This document shows, in pieces, positions 33,150-42,208 of a DNA stretch of 64,000 nucleotides. Both the position numbers and the translations under genes were made by a program. The stretch spans positions 5,227-69,226 of the forward strand of contig CAJTNA010000007.1 in the NCBI GenBank assembly GCA_910577845.1. The letters are read 5' to 3'. Numbering within the stretch: position 1 is the first letter of the stretch; every line of letters starts with the position of its first letter. Source of the DNA: an uncultured Christensenella sp. (lineage in GTDB: Bacteria > Bacillota > Clostridia > Christensenellales > UBA3700). The notes below the pieces were generated by a model that saw nothing but the letters and a program-made list of their open reading frames with translations, was not told where the DNA came from and ran no database searches.

Positions 33150-33937
33150 TGGAAAGAAATTCTTTAACAAAAGTGACTAAGTCGTTGTGCAATGCATTAA
33201 ACATTAATGCCCCCGAATTTGCAAAGGAAAGTATAGGTTTAGTTGATAAATTTGTGCAAAAAAAGACGGCTGGTAAAGGTGTTGATAAGATAGTTATTTT
33301 TAATCCAGACGCTATTGGTGAGTGGGTTGCAAAAAAATATAAAAATATATTGCAAAACATTTGGGAAAGTGAGCTATGCGTGCAAATGAGTTCAGTATAT
33401 CCGCCAAAAACACCAGTTTGCTTTGCTAGTATCTACACGGGTGGTACTCCGCAAGAACACGGAATTAATCATTACGAAAAGAGGAAAATTGAGATTGAAA
33501 GTTTTTTTGACGCTTTAGTGTCAGCTAATAAAAAAGCTTGTATTGTTACTGTTGCTAATCAAAGTATGGATATTTTGTTCCGTGGTAGAGAAATAGATTA
33601 TTATACACTTAAAAATGACAAAGAGGTGGTGGAAAAATCGGTTGAGTTGATAGCTGACAATAATTATGATGTTATTTGTATTTACAATCAAGAATATGAC
33701 GATATTATGCACCGCACACACCCTAAATCTTTGCTTGCAAAAAGTGCTTTAAGGAATTATAACAATAGCTATTGTATGATTAAAAATGCTATTAAAAAGT
33801 CATATGTAGGAAAAAAGACATTATTTGCAACAATTACCGACCACGGTGTGCATAGAGAGTGGTATTTATTGGGTAACCACGGCAAGGATATAGCTAAGGA
33901 TATGAATATTTTGCATTTTTATGACATTATTGATTAA
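33149..33937 (+). CDS. Alkaline-phosphatase-superfamily phosphodiesterase-like enzyme
   Basis: A 262-residue cytoplasmic protein with no signal peptide. The metal and nucleophile residues look intact: Asp in IFNPDAIG, the Thr of PPKTPVCFASIYTGG as likely nucleophile, Asp and His in YDDIMHRTHP, and Asp-His in ITDHGVH near residue 230. HGI after the nucleophile is also typical of type I phosphodiesterases and related hydrolases. It starts on the last base of the symporter stop, so both are one operon. AAGGAG lies 8 bases before the ATG. It may hydrolyse a phosphate ester brought in by the symporter, but the substrate is unknown. Confidence 0.7.
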   Translation: MERNSLTKVTKSLCNALNINAPEFAKESIGLVDKFVQKKTAGKGVDKIVIFNPDAIGEWVAKKYKNILQNIWESELCVQMSSVYPPKTPVCFASIYTGGTPQEHGINHYEKRKIEIESFFDALVSANKKACIVTVANQSMDILFRGREIDYYTLKNDKEVVEKSVELIADNNYDVICIYNQEYDDIMHRTHPKSLLAKSALRNYNNSYCMIKNAIKKSYVGKKTLFATITDHGVHREWYLLGNHGKDIAKDMNILHFYDIID

Positions 33938-33965
33938 AATGTTAGTTGTGTAATTTTTATTGCTA

Positions 33966-33994
33966 TTGACAGATTTTGTTTTGTGTTATATAAT
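33966..33994 (+). promoter_or_regulatory. Promoter of the ABC transporter gene
   Basis: TTGACA (33966-33971), 17-bp spacer and TATAAT (33989-33994), both perfect. The start near 34001 gives a leader of about 160 bases with no clear structure. Confidence 0.75.
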
Positions 33995-34159
33995 AAAGAT
34001 ATAAAATATAATTTGAAAATTATTGCTTTAATTTAATATTATTGTAACATAGTGAAAAAAAATAAATATTAATAAATAAGCTTGTTGGGTAAAAATTTTG
34101 ATATTTTGACAATAAGAAGTTGTGAAATTTATAATTTTAGATTTAAGTAGGGGGGGAGT

Positions 34160-36685
34160 ATGCTTAGTGTTAAAGGTTTAACGAAAGTGTATGAAAATGG
34201 AGTGGAAGCTTTAAGAGGGGTGTCTTTTGACACGCCTAATTGCGGAATGATAGCAATTGTGGGCAGTAGCGGTTGTGGTAAGTCAACCTTGCTAAATGTG
34301 CTGTCTGGCATTGATGAGAAAAGTGATGGTGAAATTTTTATAAATGGTGAATTGTGTAATCCTAGAGATTTAAAATCGACATTTGCTACTATTTATCAAG
34401 ATTATAAATTAATTGAAAATCTTAGTGTTATTGAAAATATAATGATTGCTAAAGAATTGAGTACAAGTGACTATACTATGGAGCAAATTGACGATTTGCT
34501 TGCAAAATTGGGTATAGATAAATGTAAAAATGAAAAGGTATTAAGCTTGTCTGGTGGGCAAAAGCAAAGGGTTGCTATTGCAAGAGCAATGATTCAACAG
34601 CCAAAGATTATCTTTGCTGATGAACCTACTGGTAACCTTGATAGTAAAAACAGCAAAAACATTTTTGGTTTATTGCAAGAATTGGCAAAAGATATACTTA
34701 TTATTGTTGTTACTCACGATGTTGAAACTATTAGAAATTATGCAAACAGAATAATTAGATTGCAAGACGGCTTAATTATTGATGATGAGGAACTTATTAA
34801 GTCCAGCATTAGCGAAGTTGAGGAAAAGTTAGAGGAACAACCTCAAAATAAGGCTGAGAAAAAGGCTAAAAAAGGCGGTTTGAGTGTAAAAACAGCTATG
34901 TCAGTAGCGGTTGCATTCAACAAAGCAAAGGTTGGCAGACGAATTGCATTTATGGTAATTACAACTGTGCTACTAATGATACTTATGTTTTGCTGTAACT
35001 GGGCGTCAATTGACTATGAGAGTATGGTTCGTGCTACATATGACAAGCGAAATGTTGGCAATATGGCTGTATCTAGATATTCAAGGTATGATAAAGTATC
35101 AAGAGTAATTGGTAATGGTTCATTTACTACGACAATGCACAACGATTTAACTGAAATAAGCCAATATCTTAAAGATAAGAAAGGTATAAGTAGTGCAAAA
35201 GTATATACTAATGTAACAGATATTTTTGGAATTGATACAGACTTTACTGGAACAATGACTTATAATATAAATGAGGAGATGCTTAACTTGCAAGATGTAG
35301 CATATGGTTATGCGTTTATTGACAAATATATTGTTACAAATGACTTAAAAAGTTTAGGTATTAATTTAATTAAGGGTAGACAGCCAGAAAAATTGGGTGA
35401 AGTTGCCATACCTAAAAGCAAATATATATACTTTAATGCGGTAGGCGGATATCGTGACCGTGACACTGGCGAATATGTTGAGGTTAAGGATATTTTTGAG
35501 CATAATTTTTATGGCATTAGGATAGTTGGTGTATTTGATGACGGGGTAGTTGTTCCAGATAAATATGCAAAGCCGATAAACGAGTTTAAAAGCGATGACG
35601 AGCAAGAGGCGTATAATTATGTAACAGAAAAAATCTTGGCACAATCAGTTGTTGTTTCAACTGCTTGGAGTGATGTATGGGATGAATCAATGTATTTAGA
35701 AAACCCAGGGAATGCAAGAATTAGTCAAGGACAATATGTACACACTACTATGAATGTAGCGGACAAAAAATATGTTGATATTGGTGTTGCACCAGCAAAT
35801 TCCTTGACTGCCAATATTACGGGTATTGATAGTGTGGAAAAAGGCACTATATTGATGAGCGACATTTACGCAAAGTTAATAAAAGTAAATGACGGAGATG
35901 AAATTGTACTTTCATCGCAGCTTGTGAGAGGGGATATATATGATATAGGTGGTGATTATACAATTGACAGAAATATTCGTACAAATATAAAGTTTAAGGT
36001 TAAAATTGATGCTAATTACGAATATAATTCTAGCATTTTATACAATGAAGAAGATTATAAAATGATGATGGGCGGTTATGAAAAACCACAAACAAATAAA
36101 ATAATTTTTAATATGGATAGTTTAAGTGCTAGTGACCTTAAGCAATTAAATGCTAAAGCAAAGCATTTGTATGGCGGTAAAAGTTATGATAACTATTATC
36201 AATCTAGGTTGGACTTTATTGTTGATGATGGTGGAATGATACCAGGAGAATTTGCTGAAATGCGAATGGTTGGCAATTATTTATTTATAGTTGCAAGTCT
36301 TATACTTGCGTTTGTCGTTGGCTTGCTTATTTATAACTCTATAAGCGTTATTATAACGTCAAAGGCAAATGATTTGCTAATACTTAAGTCACTTGGTGCG
36401 AAAAAATTAGATTATTTCAAGATATATGGAATATTTACAATTATACAACTTGTAATTGAGTTAATTATTGGTATAGGGTTTGGCATAGGAATAGTATTCT
36501 TGCTTGATTATCTAATGACTACAGTTATTGGTCAAACGCTAATTTGTCAATTGCCATTAGTACCTATTGCTATTTTGATAACTATTTTAATTGCGTTAGT
36601 AGCGGGTATATCAGCATTGACTTTGAATATTTGTAGAATAAGTGACAAAAATCTACGCAAAGCTTTCCAAAAGACAAAAGAATAA
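34160..36685 (+). CDS. ABC transporter: fused ATPase and FtsX/MacB-type permease
   Basis: An 841-residue fusion. Residues 1-225 are an ATPase of the LolD/MacB class: Walker A GSSGCGKST near 35, signature LSGGQKQR near 132, Walker B IIFADEPTGNLDS and the switch His in VTHD. A charged linker follows, then a membrane helix near residues 270-290, a large extracytoplasmic domain of about 400 residues, and three C-terminal membrane segments of the FtsX permease. In Firmicutes such proteins act in peptide or antibiotic resistance, or in envelope work, and do not move ions. A GGGGGGAG site lies 3 bases before ATG. No two-component partner is next to it. Confidence 0.9.
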   Translation: MLSVKGLTKVYENGVEALRGVSFDTPNCGMIAIVGSSGCGKSTLLNVLSGIDEKSDGEIFINGELCNPRDLKSTFATIYQDYKLIENLSVIENIMIAKELSTSDYTMEQIDDLLAKLGIDKCKNEKVLSLSGGQKQRVAIARAMIQQPKIIFADEPTGNLDSKNSKNIFGLLQELAKDILIIVVTHDVETIRNYANRIIRLQDGLIIDDEELIKSSISEVEEKLEEQPQNKAEKKAKKGGLSVKTAMSVAVAFNKAKVGRRIAFMVITTVLLMILMFCCNWASIDYESMVRATYDKRNVGNMAVSRYSRYDKVSRVIGNGSFTTTMHNDLTEISQYLKDKKGISSAKVYTNVTDIFGIDTDFTGTMTYNINEEMLNLQDVAYGYAFIDKYIVTNDLKSLGINLIKGRQPEKLGEVAIPKSKYIYFNAVGGYRDRDTGEYVEVKDIFEHNFYGIRIVGVFDDGVVVPDKYAKPINEFKSDDEQEAYNYVTEKILAQSVVVSTAWSDVWDESMYLENPGNARISQGQYVHTTMNVADKKYVDIGVAPANSLTANITGIDSVEKGTILMSDIYAKLIKVNDGDEIVLSSQLVRGDIYDIGGDYTIDRNIRTNIKFKVKIDANYEYNSSILYNEEDYKMMMGGYEKPQTNKIIFNMDSLSASDLKQLNAKAKHLYGGKSYDNYYQSRLDFIVDDGGMIPGEFAEMRMVGNYLFIVASLILAFVVGLLIYNSISVIITSKANDLLILKSLGAKKLDYFKIYGIFTIIQLVIELIIGIGFGIGIVFLLDYLMTTVIGQTLICQLPLVPIAILITILIALVAGISALTLNICRISDKNLRKAFQKTKE

Positions 36686-36999
36686 TATTGGATAGTTTTG
36701 TTTAAGCAAGTTTTGCCAGAAAAGTAGTTAAAAGTATTCTTGCAAAAAAGGTCACATTTTCCCCAATACTTATGTTGGTACCACATCCTTTTGTAGCAAT
36801 ATAATTAAACACTTTTAGATATTTTGGCGTTTCATCTAAAGATATTAGACTTGCTTAAAAAAGTTTTTACCTCTCTGTAAAAGAGAAATATGTGCAAATG
36901 GTATTTGATGTAATGAAAATGTTTAAGGAAAATATGTAAAAGTAAATTTTATTGGTAAAGAAATCTTTATCATTTATAGAATTGAAGGACAAATTAGTT
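36686..36999. other. Intergenic stretch after the ABC transporter
   Basis: AT-rich sequence with no gene. A weak stem of CTCTCTG and AGAGAAA near 36871-36889 is the only structure seen before the strong hairpin at 37000. Confidence 0.35.
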
Positions 37000-37037
37000 A
37001 AAACTGGCTAGTCACGGATATGTGAATAGCCAGTTTT
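37000..37037. terminator. Strong hairpin, probable terminator before the rpsJ promoter
   Basis: An 11-bp stem AAAACTGGCTA (37000-37010) pairs with TAGCCAGTTTT (37027-37037). Its loop can pair further as TCAC/GTGA. The T-run is inside the stem base and not after it. It lies about 155 bases upstream of the ribosomal promoter and would block read-in. Confidence 0.6.
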
Positions 37038-37193
37038 AGGCTTAAGTTTGGGGTTGTGAGGTGGGGAAAATAATTTTTTTTGCAAAAATTTTGGCAAAAT
37101 ACTCTAAAACAGGCTAAAAACGGGATGTTTTGCATAAATGATACACACGGAAGGGTGGTGGGAGAAAAAATATTGAAAATAGCTGAAAAATGT

Positions 37194-37222
37194 TTGACAT
37201 AATTAGGGGAATTGTATATAAT
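37194..37222 (+). promoter_or_regulatory. Main promoter of the S10-spc ribosomal operon
   Basis: Perfect TTGACA (37194-37199), 17-bp spacer and perfect TATAAT (37217-37222). The start should fall near 37229. No second promoter is obvious until the rpsM unit at 50335. Confidence 0.9.
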
Positions 37223-37228
37223 GATAAG

Positions 37229-37411
37229 GCTGTTGTAATGGAATGAAGCGGTAAGTTACTGAAAAATTTGACAGATAATTATCGTGGACAATGGTTCGAC
37301 AATCGGGCGACTAACTCTTTGATAGGCGGTAACGCCTTATTAAAAAGCAACAGTACGACACACACGGTAAAGTGAATATTAATACGAGTTAGGAAAGGGA
37401 GGTCATTTAAT
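37229..37411 (+). promoter_or_regulatory. Structured 5' leader of the rpsJ operon
   Basis: The 183-base leader can form CTGTTG (37230-37235) with CAACAG (37348-37353), an AGGCG-GTAA-CGCCT hairpin at 37324-37337 with a GNRA-type loop, and CTAACTC (37311-37317) with GAGTTAG (37386-37392). The last pairing crosses the first and ends just before the GGGAGG ribosome-binding site (37397-37402). Ribosomal operons are often autoregulated through such leaders, in some bacteria by L4, whose gene is third here. The regulator is not identified. Confidence 0.6.
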
Positions 37412-37720
37412 ATGGCAACACAAAAAATCAGAATCAAGCTAAAAGCTTACGACCACAATCTTATTGATGTAGCAGCAGAGAAAATTGTTGACACTATCAA
37501 AAGACACAACACAAAGGTTTCAGGTCCAATACCTCTACCAACAGAGAAAGAGGTAGTAACTATTATCCGTTCTCCGCACAAATATAAAGATAGCAGAGAA
37601 CAATTTGAATTAAGAACACACAAGCGTCTTATTGATATCTTTAACCCAACCGCACAAGCAGTTGACAGCCTAATGAAATTAGATTTGCCAGCTGGCGTAG
37701 ATATCAATATCAAGCTTTAA
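37412..37720 (+). CDS. rpsJ: 30S ribosomal protein S10
   Basis: A 102-residue protein, full length for S10. It has KIRIKLKAYDHNLIDVAAEKIV, VSGPIPLPTEKE and SPHKYKDSREQFELRTHKRLIDI as in all bacterial S10. S10 belongs to the 30S head and, as NusE, takes part in rRNA antitermination. GGGAGG lies 9 bases upstream. It is the first gene of the operon, as in other Firmicutes. The usual str genes (rpsL, rpsG, fusA, tuf) do not precede it; an ABC transporter does. Confidence 0.98.
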   Translation: MATQKIRIKLKAYDHNLIDVAAEKIVDTIKRHNTKVSGPIPLPTEKEVVTIIRSPHKYKDSREQFELRTHKRLIDIFNPTAQAVDSLMKLDLPAGVDINIKL

Positions 37721-37752
37721 AAACAGAATAAATATGGAGGTGAACTTTATCT

Positions 37753-38382
37753 ATGAATAAAGCAATCATTGGAAAGAAAATTGGTATGAGCCAAATATTC
37801 AATGAGGATGGCAAAGTTATCCCAGTAACAGTTGTGGAAGCTGGTCCATGTCCCGTTGTGCAAAAGAAAACAGTAGAAAAAGATGGTTATGAAGCAGTTC
37901 AAGTTGCTTACGGAACTATCAATAGCAAAAATGTAAACAAGCCAATCGCTGGTCATTACAAGAAAGCAGGTGTAGAAGCAAAGAGAATTTTGAAAGAGTT
38001 CAAATTTGACAACTGTGCAACTTTCGAAATTGGTGGGGAGATTAAGGCTGATATATTTGCAGTAGGAGACAGAGTAGATGTTTCTGGTATCTCTAAAGGT
38101 AAAGGCTTTAGTGGTACAATCAAAAGACACAATTTCCACATTGGTCCTATGGCACACGGTTCAGGATACCACAGAGGTGTTGGTTCTATGGGTTCTTGCT
38201 CAAGTCCATCAAGAGTATTCAAGAATAAGAAAATGCCAGGACAATATGGTAATACAAAATGTACAGTACAAAACTTGCAAATTGTAAAAGTAGATGCAGA
38301 GCGTAATATTTTGCTAGTTAAGGGTGCTATCCCTGGAGCTAAGGGCGGAATTGTTATCGTTAAGCAAACTTGCAAAGGTTAA
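37753..38382 (+). CDS. rplC: 50S ribosomal protein L3
   Basis: A 209-residue L3 with the N-terminal IIGKKIGMSQIF and the GPMAHGSGYHRGVGSMG-type segment that reaches toward the peptidyl-transferase centre. It is one of the first proteins bound during 50S assembly. GGAGGTG precedes the ATG by 10 bases. It lies 32 bases after rpsJ in the conserved order. Confidence 0.98.
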   Translation: MNKAIIGKKIGMSQIFNEDGKVIPVTVVEAGPCPVVQKKTVEKDGYEAVQVAYGTINSKNVNKPIAGHYKKAGVEAKRILKEFKFDNCATFEIGGEIKADIFAVGDRVDVSGISKGKGFSGTIKRHNFHIGPMAHGSGYHRGVGSMGSCSSPSRVFKNKKMPGQYGNTKCTVQNLQIVKVDAERNILLVKGAIPGAKGGIVIVKQTCKG

Positions 38383-38396
38383 TGGAGGGCTTAAGA

Positions 38397-39017
38397 ATGA
38401 AAATGAATGTTTTAGATGCCACAGGTAAAAAGGCTGGCACAATCGAATTAAACTCTGCAGTATTTGAGCAAGAGTACAATGAGGCTCTTATCCATCAAGT
38501 TGTTGTAGCTCAATTAGCTAATAAAAGACAAGGTACAAAGAGTACTTTGACAAGAGCAGAAGTTCGTGGTGGTGGTATCAAACCTTGGAGACAAAAAGGT
38601 ACTGGTAGAGCTAGACAAGGTAGCATACGTGCTCCACAATGGATAAAGGGTGGTGTAGTATTTGCACCAAAGCCTAGAGATTTCAGTCAAAAGATAAACC
38701 AAAAGATGAAAGTTACTGCTTTAAAGAGTGCTTTATCTCAAAAGGTTCGTGATAATGAGGTTATTATTATTAACGAGGTTAAGGCTGAAAATGGCAAAAC
38801 AAAAGAAATTGCAACTATTATGAAAAATCTTAAAATGGATAAGAGAGTTCTTTTGGTTGTTGGAGAGCGTGATGAATTAGTAATCAGAGCTTGTCGCAAT
38901 ATTGAGAATGTAACACTTATCAATGCATCATTAATTAATGTATATGATGTTGTTGCGAATGCAAACTGCATTATGACAAAAGATGCTGTCAAGAAAATTG
39001 AGGAGGTGTACGCATAA
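38397..39017 (+). CDS. rplD: 50S ribosomal protein L4
   Basis: A 206-residue L4. I start it at ATG 38397 (MKMNVLDATGKKAG), with GGAGGG at 38384-38389; an in-frame TTG at 38370 would overlap rplC and has no ribosome-binding site. The exit-tunnel loop is intact: KRQGTKSTLTRAEVRGGGIKPWRQKGTGRARQG. L4 represses its own operon in several bacteria, which is relevant to the structured leader. The stop overlaps the next ATG by one base. Confidence 0.97.
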   Translation: MKMNVLDATGKKAGTIELNSAVFEQEYNEALIHQVVVAQLANKRQGTKSTLTRAEVRGGGIKPWRQKGTGRARQGSIRAPQWIKGGVVFAPKPRDFSQKINQKMKVTALKSALSQKVRDNEVIIINEVKAENGKTKEIATIMKNLKMDKRVLLVVGERDELVIRACRNIENVTLINASLINVYDVVANANCIMTKDAVKKIEEVYA

Positions 39018-39307
39018 TGAACGCTTACGATATTATTATTAGCCCAATTTTAACTGAGAAGAGTTATGAAGGCATTGAAGCAATGAAGTACACTTTTAAG
39101 GTGGACACAAGAGCAACTAAGAGCCAAATCAAAAAGGCTGTTGAAGAAATTTTTGGCGTTAAAGTTGCTAAAGTAAATACAGTAAACTATGATGGTAAAA
39201 TCAAAAGAATGGGCAGAAGCGAAGGCAGAACATCTTCTTTCAAAAAAGCTTATGTTCAACTTACAGCAGATAGCAAGCGTATCGAGTTCTTCGATAGCTT
39301 GGCATAA
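39017..39307 (+). CDS. rplW: 50S ribosomal protein L23
   Basis: A 96-residue L23, with ISPILTEKSYE at the N-terminus and FGVKVAKVNTVNYDGK in the centre. L23 sits at the tunnel exit and contacts trigger factor and SRP. GGAGG lies inside the end of rplD, and the ATG overlaps the rplD stop by one base, so the two are coupled. Confidence 0.97.
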   Translation: MNAYDIIISPILTEKSYEGIEAMKYTFKVDTRATKSQIKKAVEEIFGVKVAKVNTVNYDGKIKRMGRSEGRTSSFKKAYVQLTADSKRIEFFDSLA

Positions 39308-39324
39308 GAGCGGAGGTATTAATA

Positions 39325-40152
39325 ATGGCTATTAAAAGATATAAACCAACATCTCCAGCCCGCCGTTTTATGAGTGTTTCAACATTTGATGAAATTACAA
39401 GCACTAAGCCAGAGAGAAGCTTGCTTGACACTCAAAGCAAATCCGGTGGTAGGAATAATAATGGTAGAATCACTGTAAGACATATCGGTGGTGGAAATAG
39501 ACAAAAATACAGAATTATCGATTTCAAGCGTAATAAAGACGGAATTCCTGCAAAAGTTGCTGAAATTCAATACGACCCAAATCGTACAGCTAATATCGCA
39601 TTGCTACACTATGTAGATGGTACTAAAACTTATATCTTAGCACCAGTTGGATTGAACAAAGGTGATATGGTTATGAGTGGTAGCACTGCAGAAATCAAAG
39701 TTGGTAACTGCTTAAAAATCGCAGACATTCCAGTTGGTACTTTGTTACACAATATTGAGTTGCACCCTGGTAAAGGTGGTCAAATCGCAAGAGCAGCTGG
39801 TCAAGCAGCTCAACTTATGGCAAAGGAAAACAAATATGCTATTTTGAGATTGCCATCTGGTGAAATGAGATATGTATTGCTAAACTGCAGAGCAACAATT
39901 GGTCAAGTAGGTAACTTGGAACACGAGATTATTAGCATCGGTAAAGCAGGTAGACATCGTCATATGGGTGTTAAGCCAACTGTCCGTGGTGTTGTAATGA
40001 ACCCTTGTGACCACCCTCACGGTGGTGGTGAAGGTAAGTCACCTATTGGTATGCCAAGCCCAGTTACTCCTTGGGGTAAACCAGCTCTTGGTTACAAGAC
40101 TAGAAAGAAGAAGAATAGAACTAATAAGTTCATCATCAAGCGTGCGAACTAA
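39325..40152 (+). CDS. rplB: 50S ribosomal protein L2
   Basis: A 275-residue L2 with the conserved core GGRNNNGRITVRHIGGG, LPSGEMRYV and MNPCDHPHGGGEG, where the His residue near the peptidyl-transferase centre lies. The C-terminal YKTRKKKNRTNKFIIKR is the usual basic tail. It is needed for 30S-50S joining. AGCGGAGG lies 7-10 bases upstream of the ATG. Confidence 0.98.
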   Translation: MAIKRYKPTSPARRFMSVSTFDEITSTKPERSLLDTQSKSGGRNNNGRITVRHIGGGNRQKYRIIDFKRNKDGIPAKVAEIQYDPNRTANIALLHYVDGTKTYILAPVGLNKGDMVMSGSTAEIKVGNCLKIADIPVGTLLHNIELHPGKGGQIARAAGQAAQLMAKENKYAILRLPSGEMRYVLLNCRATIGQVGNLEHEIISIGKAGRHRHMGVKPTVRGVVMNPCDHPHGGGEGKSPIGMPSPVTPWGKPALGYKTRKKKNRTNKFIIKRAN

Positions 40153-40166
40153 TTGGAGGATATAAA

Positions 40167-40445
40167 ATGAGTAGGTCAATTAAAAAAGGTCCTTTCGTAG
40201 AAGAAAGGCTTATAAATAGAGTAATTGCTATGAACAATGAGAATAAAAAGACTGTAATCAAGACTTGGTCAAGGTCATCAACTATATTCCCTGAAATGGT
40301 AGGTCACACTATCGCAGTTCATGACGGCAGAAAACATGTTCCTGTATATATCACAGAGGATATGGTAGGTTGCAAACTAGGTGAGTTTGCCCCAACTAGA
40401 ACTTTTAAAGGTCACGCTGGCGGTAAAACTACTGGTGGCAGATAA
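40167..40445 (+). CDS. rpsS: 30S ribosomal protein S19
   Basis: A 92-residue S19 with the start MSRSIKKGPFVEERL, then TWSRSSTIFPEMVGHTI and the C-terminal GEFAPTRTFKGHAG. It forms a pair with S13 in the 30S head. TTGGAGGA precedes the ATG. It lies 14 bases after rplB in standard order. Confidence 0.98.
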   Translation: MSRSIKKGPFVEERLINRVIAMNNENKKTVIKTWSRSSTIFPEMVGHTIAVHDGRKHVPVYITEDMVGCKLGEFAPTRTFKGHAGGKTTGGR

Positions 40446-40461
40446 TTAGGAGGTAATAATA

Positions 40462-40851
40462 ATGGCAACAAGAGTTAAAACTAAATCAGAAAATCGTGCT
40501 TTAAACGCTGATAAGCGTCCAAGAGCAGTTGCAAAATATGTTAGAATTTCTCCTGATAAGGTTAGAATCGTTCTTGACATTATTCGTGGTAAAAGCTATG
40601 TTGAGGCTATCGCTATTCTTAAAAATACAAGAAAAGCTGCTTGCGAGCCACTTATCAAGCTTGTAAACTCAGCTGCTGCAAACGCTGAAAACAACTTGAA
40701 TATGAATAAGAATGATTTATACATTGCAGAATGTTACGCAAATGGTGGTCCAATCCTTAAGAGGGTACAACCTCGTGCACAAGGTAGAGCTTTCAGAATC
40801 AATAAGCGTACAAGCCATATCACCGTTATTTTAGATACGGTTATCGAGTAA
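40462..40851 (+). CDS. rplV: 50S ribosomal protein L22
   Basis: A 129-residue L22. KYVRISPDKVRIVLDIIRGKSY and the tunnel loop region ANGGPILKRVQPRAQGRAFRI are clear. It has about 15 extra residues at the N-terminus (ATRVKTKSENRALNAD), basic and poorly conserved. GGAGG lies 8 bases before the ATG. The loop lines the exit tunnel and is a known site of macrolide resistance changes; nothing unusual is seen there. Confidence 0.97.
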   Translation: MATRVKTKSENRALNADKRPRAVAKYVRISPDKVRIVLDIIRGKSYVEAIAILKNTRKAACEPLIKLVNSAAANAENNLNMNKNDLYIAECYANGGPILKRVQPRAQGRAFRINKRTSHITVILDTVIE

Positions 40852-40863
40852 GGAGGTATTCTA

Positions 40864-41538
40864 ATGGGACAAAAAGTTAATCCACACGGACTTAGAGTAG
40901 GTATCATTAAAGGTTGGGACGCTCAATGGTATGCTGATAAGAAAAATTTCTCAGCTAACTTGATTGAGGACCAAAAAATTAGAAACTTTATTAAAAAGAC
41001 ATATTTTACAAGTGGTATCAGCAAAATCACTATTGAGAGAATACTTTCAAGTGCTGCAGATATTGTTATGGTAAATATTTATACATCTAAGCCAGGCGTG
41101 CTTATTGGTAAAGGTGGCGAGGGTGTTAATCTAATGAAAGAGCAAATTAAGAAAATTGCTCCAGGTAAACAAATCAACATCAATATTTTTGAAATCAATC
41201 GTCCTGATATTGACGCACAATTGGTTGCTGAAAGTATTGCTGCACAATTAGAGAAGAGAGCGGCTTTCCGCCGTACTATGAAACAAGCTATCTCAAGAGC
41301 TATGAAGAGTGGTGCTAAAGGTATCAAAACTATGTGTTCTGGTAGACTTGATGGTGCTGAAATCGCTAGGTCTGAAAGTTATCACGAGGGTTCAATTCCT
41401 TTGCAGACTTTAAGAGCTGATATCGACTATGCTACAGCTGAAGCTCATACTACATTTGGTATTATCGGTGTTAAGGTATGGATTTACAAAGGCGAGATTC
41501 TTGGTCGTGGTTTGAAAAAGGAAGGAGGTAAAGCGTAA
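40864..41538 (+). CDS. rpsC: 30S ribosomal protein S3
   Basis: A 224-residue S3. MGQKVNPHGLRVGIIKGWD opens the protein, the KH domain carries PGVLIGKGGEGVN, and GIKTMCSGRLDGAEIARSE follows in the C-terminal domain. It is on the solvent side of the mRNA entry tunnel. AAGGAGG is 6 bases before the ATG. The stop shares one base with the rplP start. Confidence 0.98.
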   Translation: MGQKVNPHGLRVGIIKGWDAQWYADKKNFSANLIEDQKIRNFIKKTYFTSGISKITIERILSSAADIVMVNIYTSKPGVLIGKGGEGVNLMKEQIKKIAPGKQININIFEINRPDIDAQLVAESIAAQLEKRAAFRRTMKQAISRAMKSGAKGIKTMCSGRLDGAEIARSESYHEGSIPLQTLRADIDYATAEAHTTFGIIGVKVWIYKGEILGRGLKKEGGKA

Positions 41539-41960
41539 TGTTAATGCCTAAGAGAGTTAAAAGAAGACGTGTTCATCGTGGCAGAATGAAAGGTAACGCT
41601 AACAAGGGTAACCAAGTTGCTTACGGCGAGTATGGCTTAGTTAGTTTAGAGCCATCTTGGGTTACTTCAAATCAAATTGAGGCTGCCCGTATCGCTATGA
41701 CACGTTACGTTAAGAGGGGTGGTAAAGTTTGGATAAACATTTTCCCTCACAAACCTATCACAAAAAAACCTGCAGAAACTCGTATGGGTTCTGGTAAAGG
41801 TTCAGTAGAATACTGGGTTGCAGTAGTTAAACCAGGTCGTGTTATGTTCGAAATGGCTGGCGTACCTGAGGAAGTAGCAAGAGAGGCATTCAGACTTGCA
41901 AGTCACAAATTGCCTGTTAAATGCAAATTCGTTAAAAAAGAAGAAGGCGGTGAGTGTTAA
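41538..41960 (+). CDS. rplP: 50S ribosomal protein L16
   Basis: A 140-residue L16. The start MLMPKRVKRRRVHRGRMKG is in the usual place, which supports ATG 41538 over the in-frame ATG 41544. GEYGLVSLEPSWVTSNQIEAAR and RMGSGKGSVEYWVAVVKPG are conserved. It helps place tRNA in the A site. GGAGG lies in the end of rpsC, and the two genes overlap by one base. Confidence 0.97.
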   Translation: MLMPKRVKRRRVHRGRMKGNANKGNQVAYGEYGLVSLEPSWVTSNQIEAARIAMTRYVKRGGKVWINIFPHKPITKKPAETRMGSGKGSVEYWVAVVKPGRVMFEMAGVPEEVAREAFRLASHKLPVKCKFVKKEEGGEC

Positions 41961-42193
41961 TGAAGGCTAAAGAGTTATTTGATATGACAAACAAAGAATT
42001 AGAAGTAAAATTGGATTCTTTAAAACAAGAGTTGTTTAACCTTCGTTTTAAGCACGCCACAGGTCAACTTGAAAATGCTAATCAACTTAACCTTGTTAAG
42101 AAAGATATCGCTAGAGTAAAGACTGTTCTTCGTCAAAGAGAGTTAAATATCTCAACAGAGCCTCAAGGCAAATCTGCTAAAAAGGCTAAGTAA
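41960..42193 (+). CDS. rpmC: 50S ribosomal protein L29
   Basis: A 77-residue L29. I start it at ATG 41960 (MKAKELFDMTNKEL), which overlaps the rplP stop by one base; GTG 41954 is in frame but lacks support. The core ELEVKLDSLKQELFNLRFKHATGQL is standard. The C-terminal tail (QGKSAKKAK) is slightly longer than in many bacteria. It sits near the tunnel exit beside L23. Confidence 0.95.
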   Translation: MKAKELFDMTNKELEVKLDSLKQELFNLRFKHATGQLENANQLNLVKKDIARVKTVLRQRELNISTEPQGKSAKKAK

Positions 42194-42208
42194 TTGGAGG
42201 ATATGTAA

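Noticed and set aside
36547..36786. 79-residue minus-strand ORF at the end of the ABC transporter gene
   Set aside because: Overlaps the conserved permease end, with no start signal or recognisable domain.
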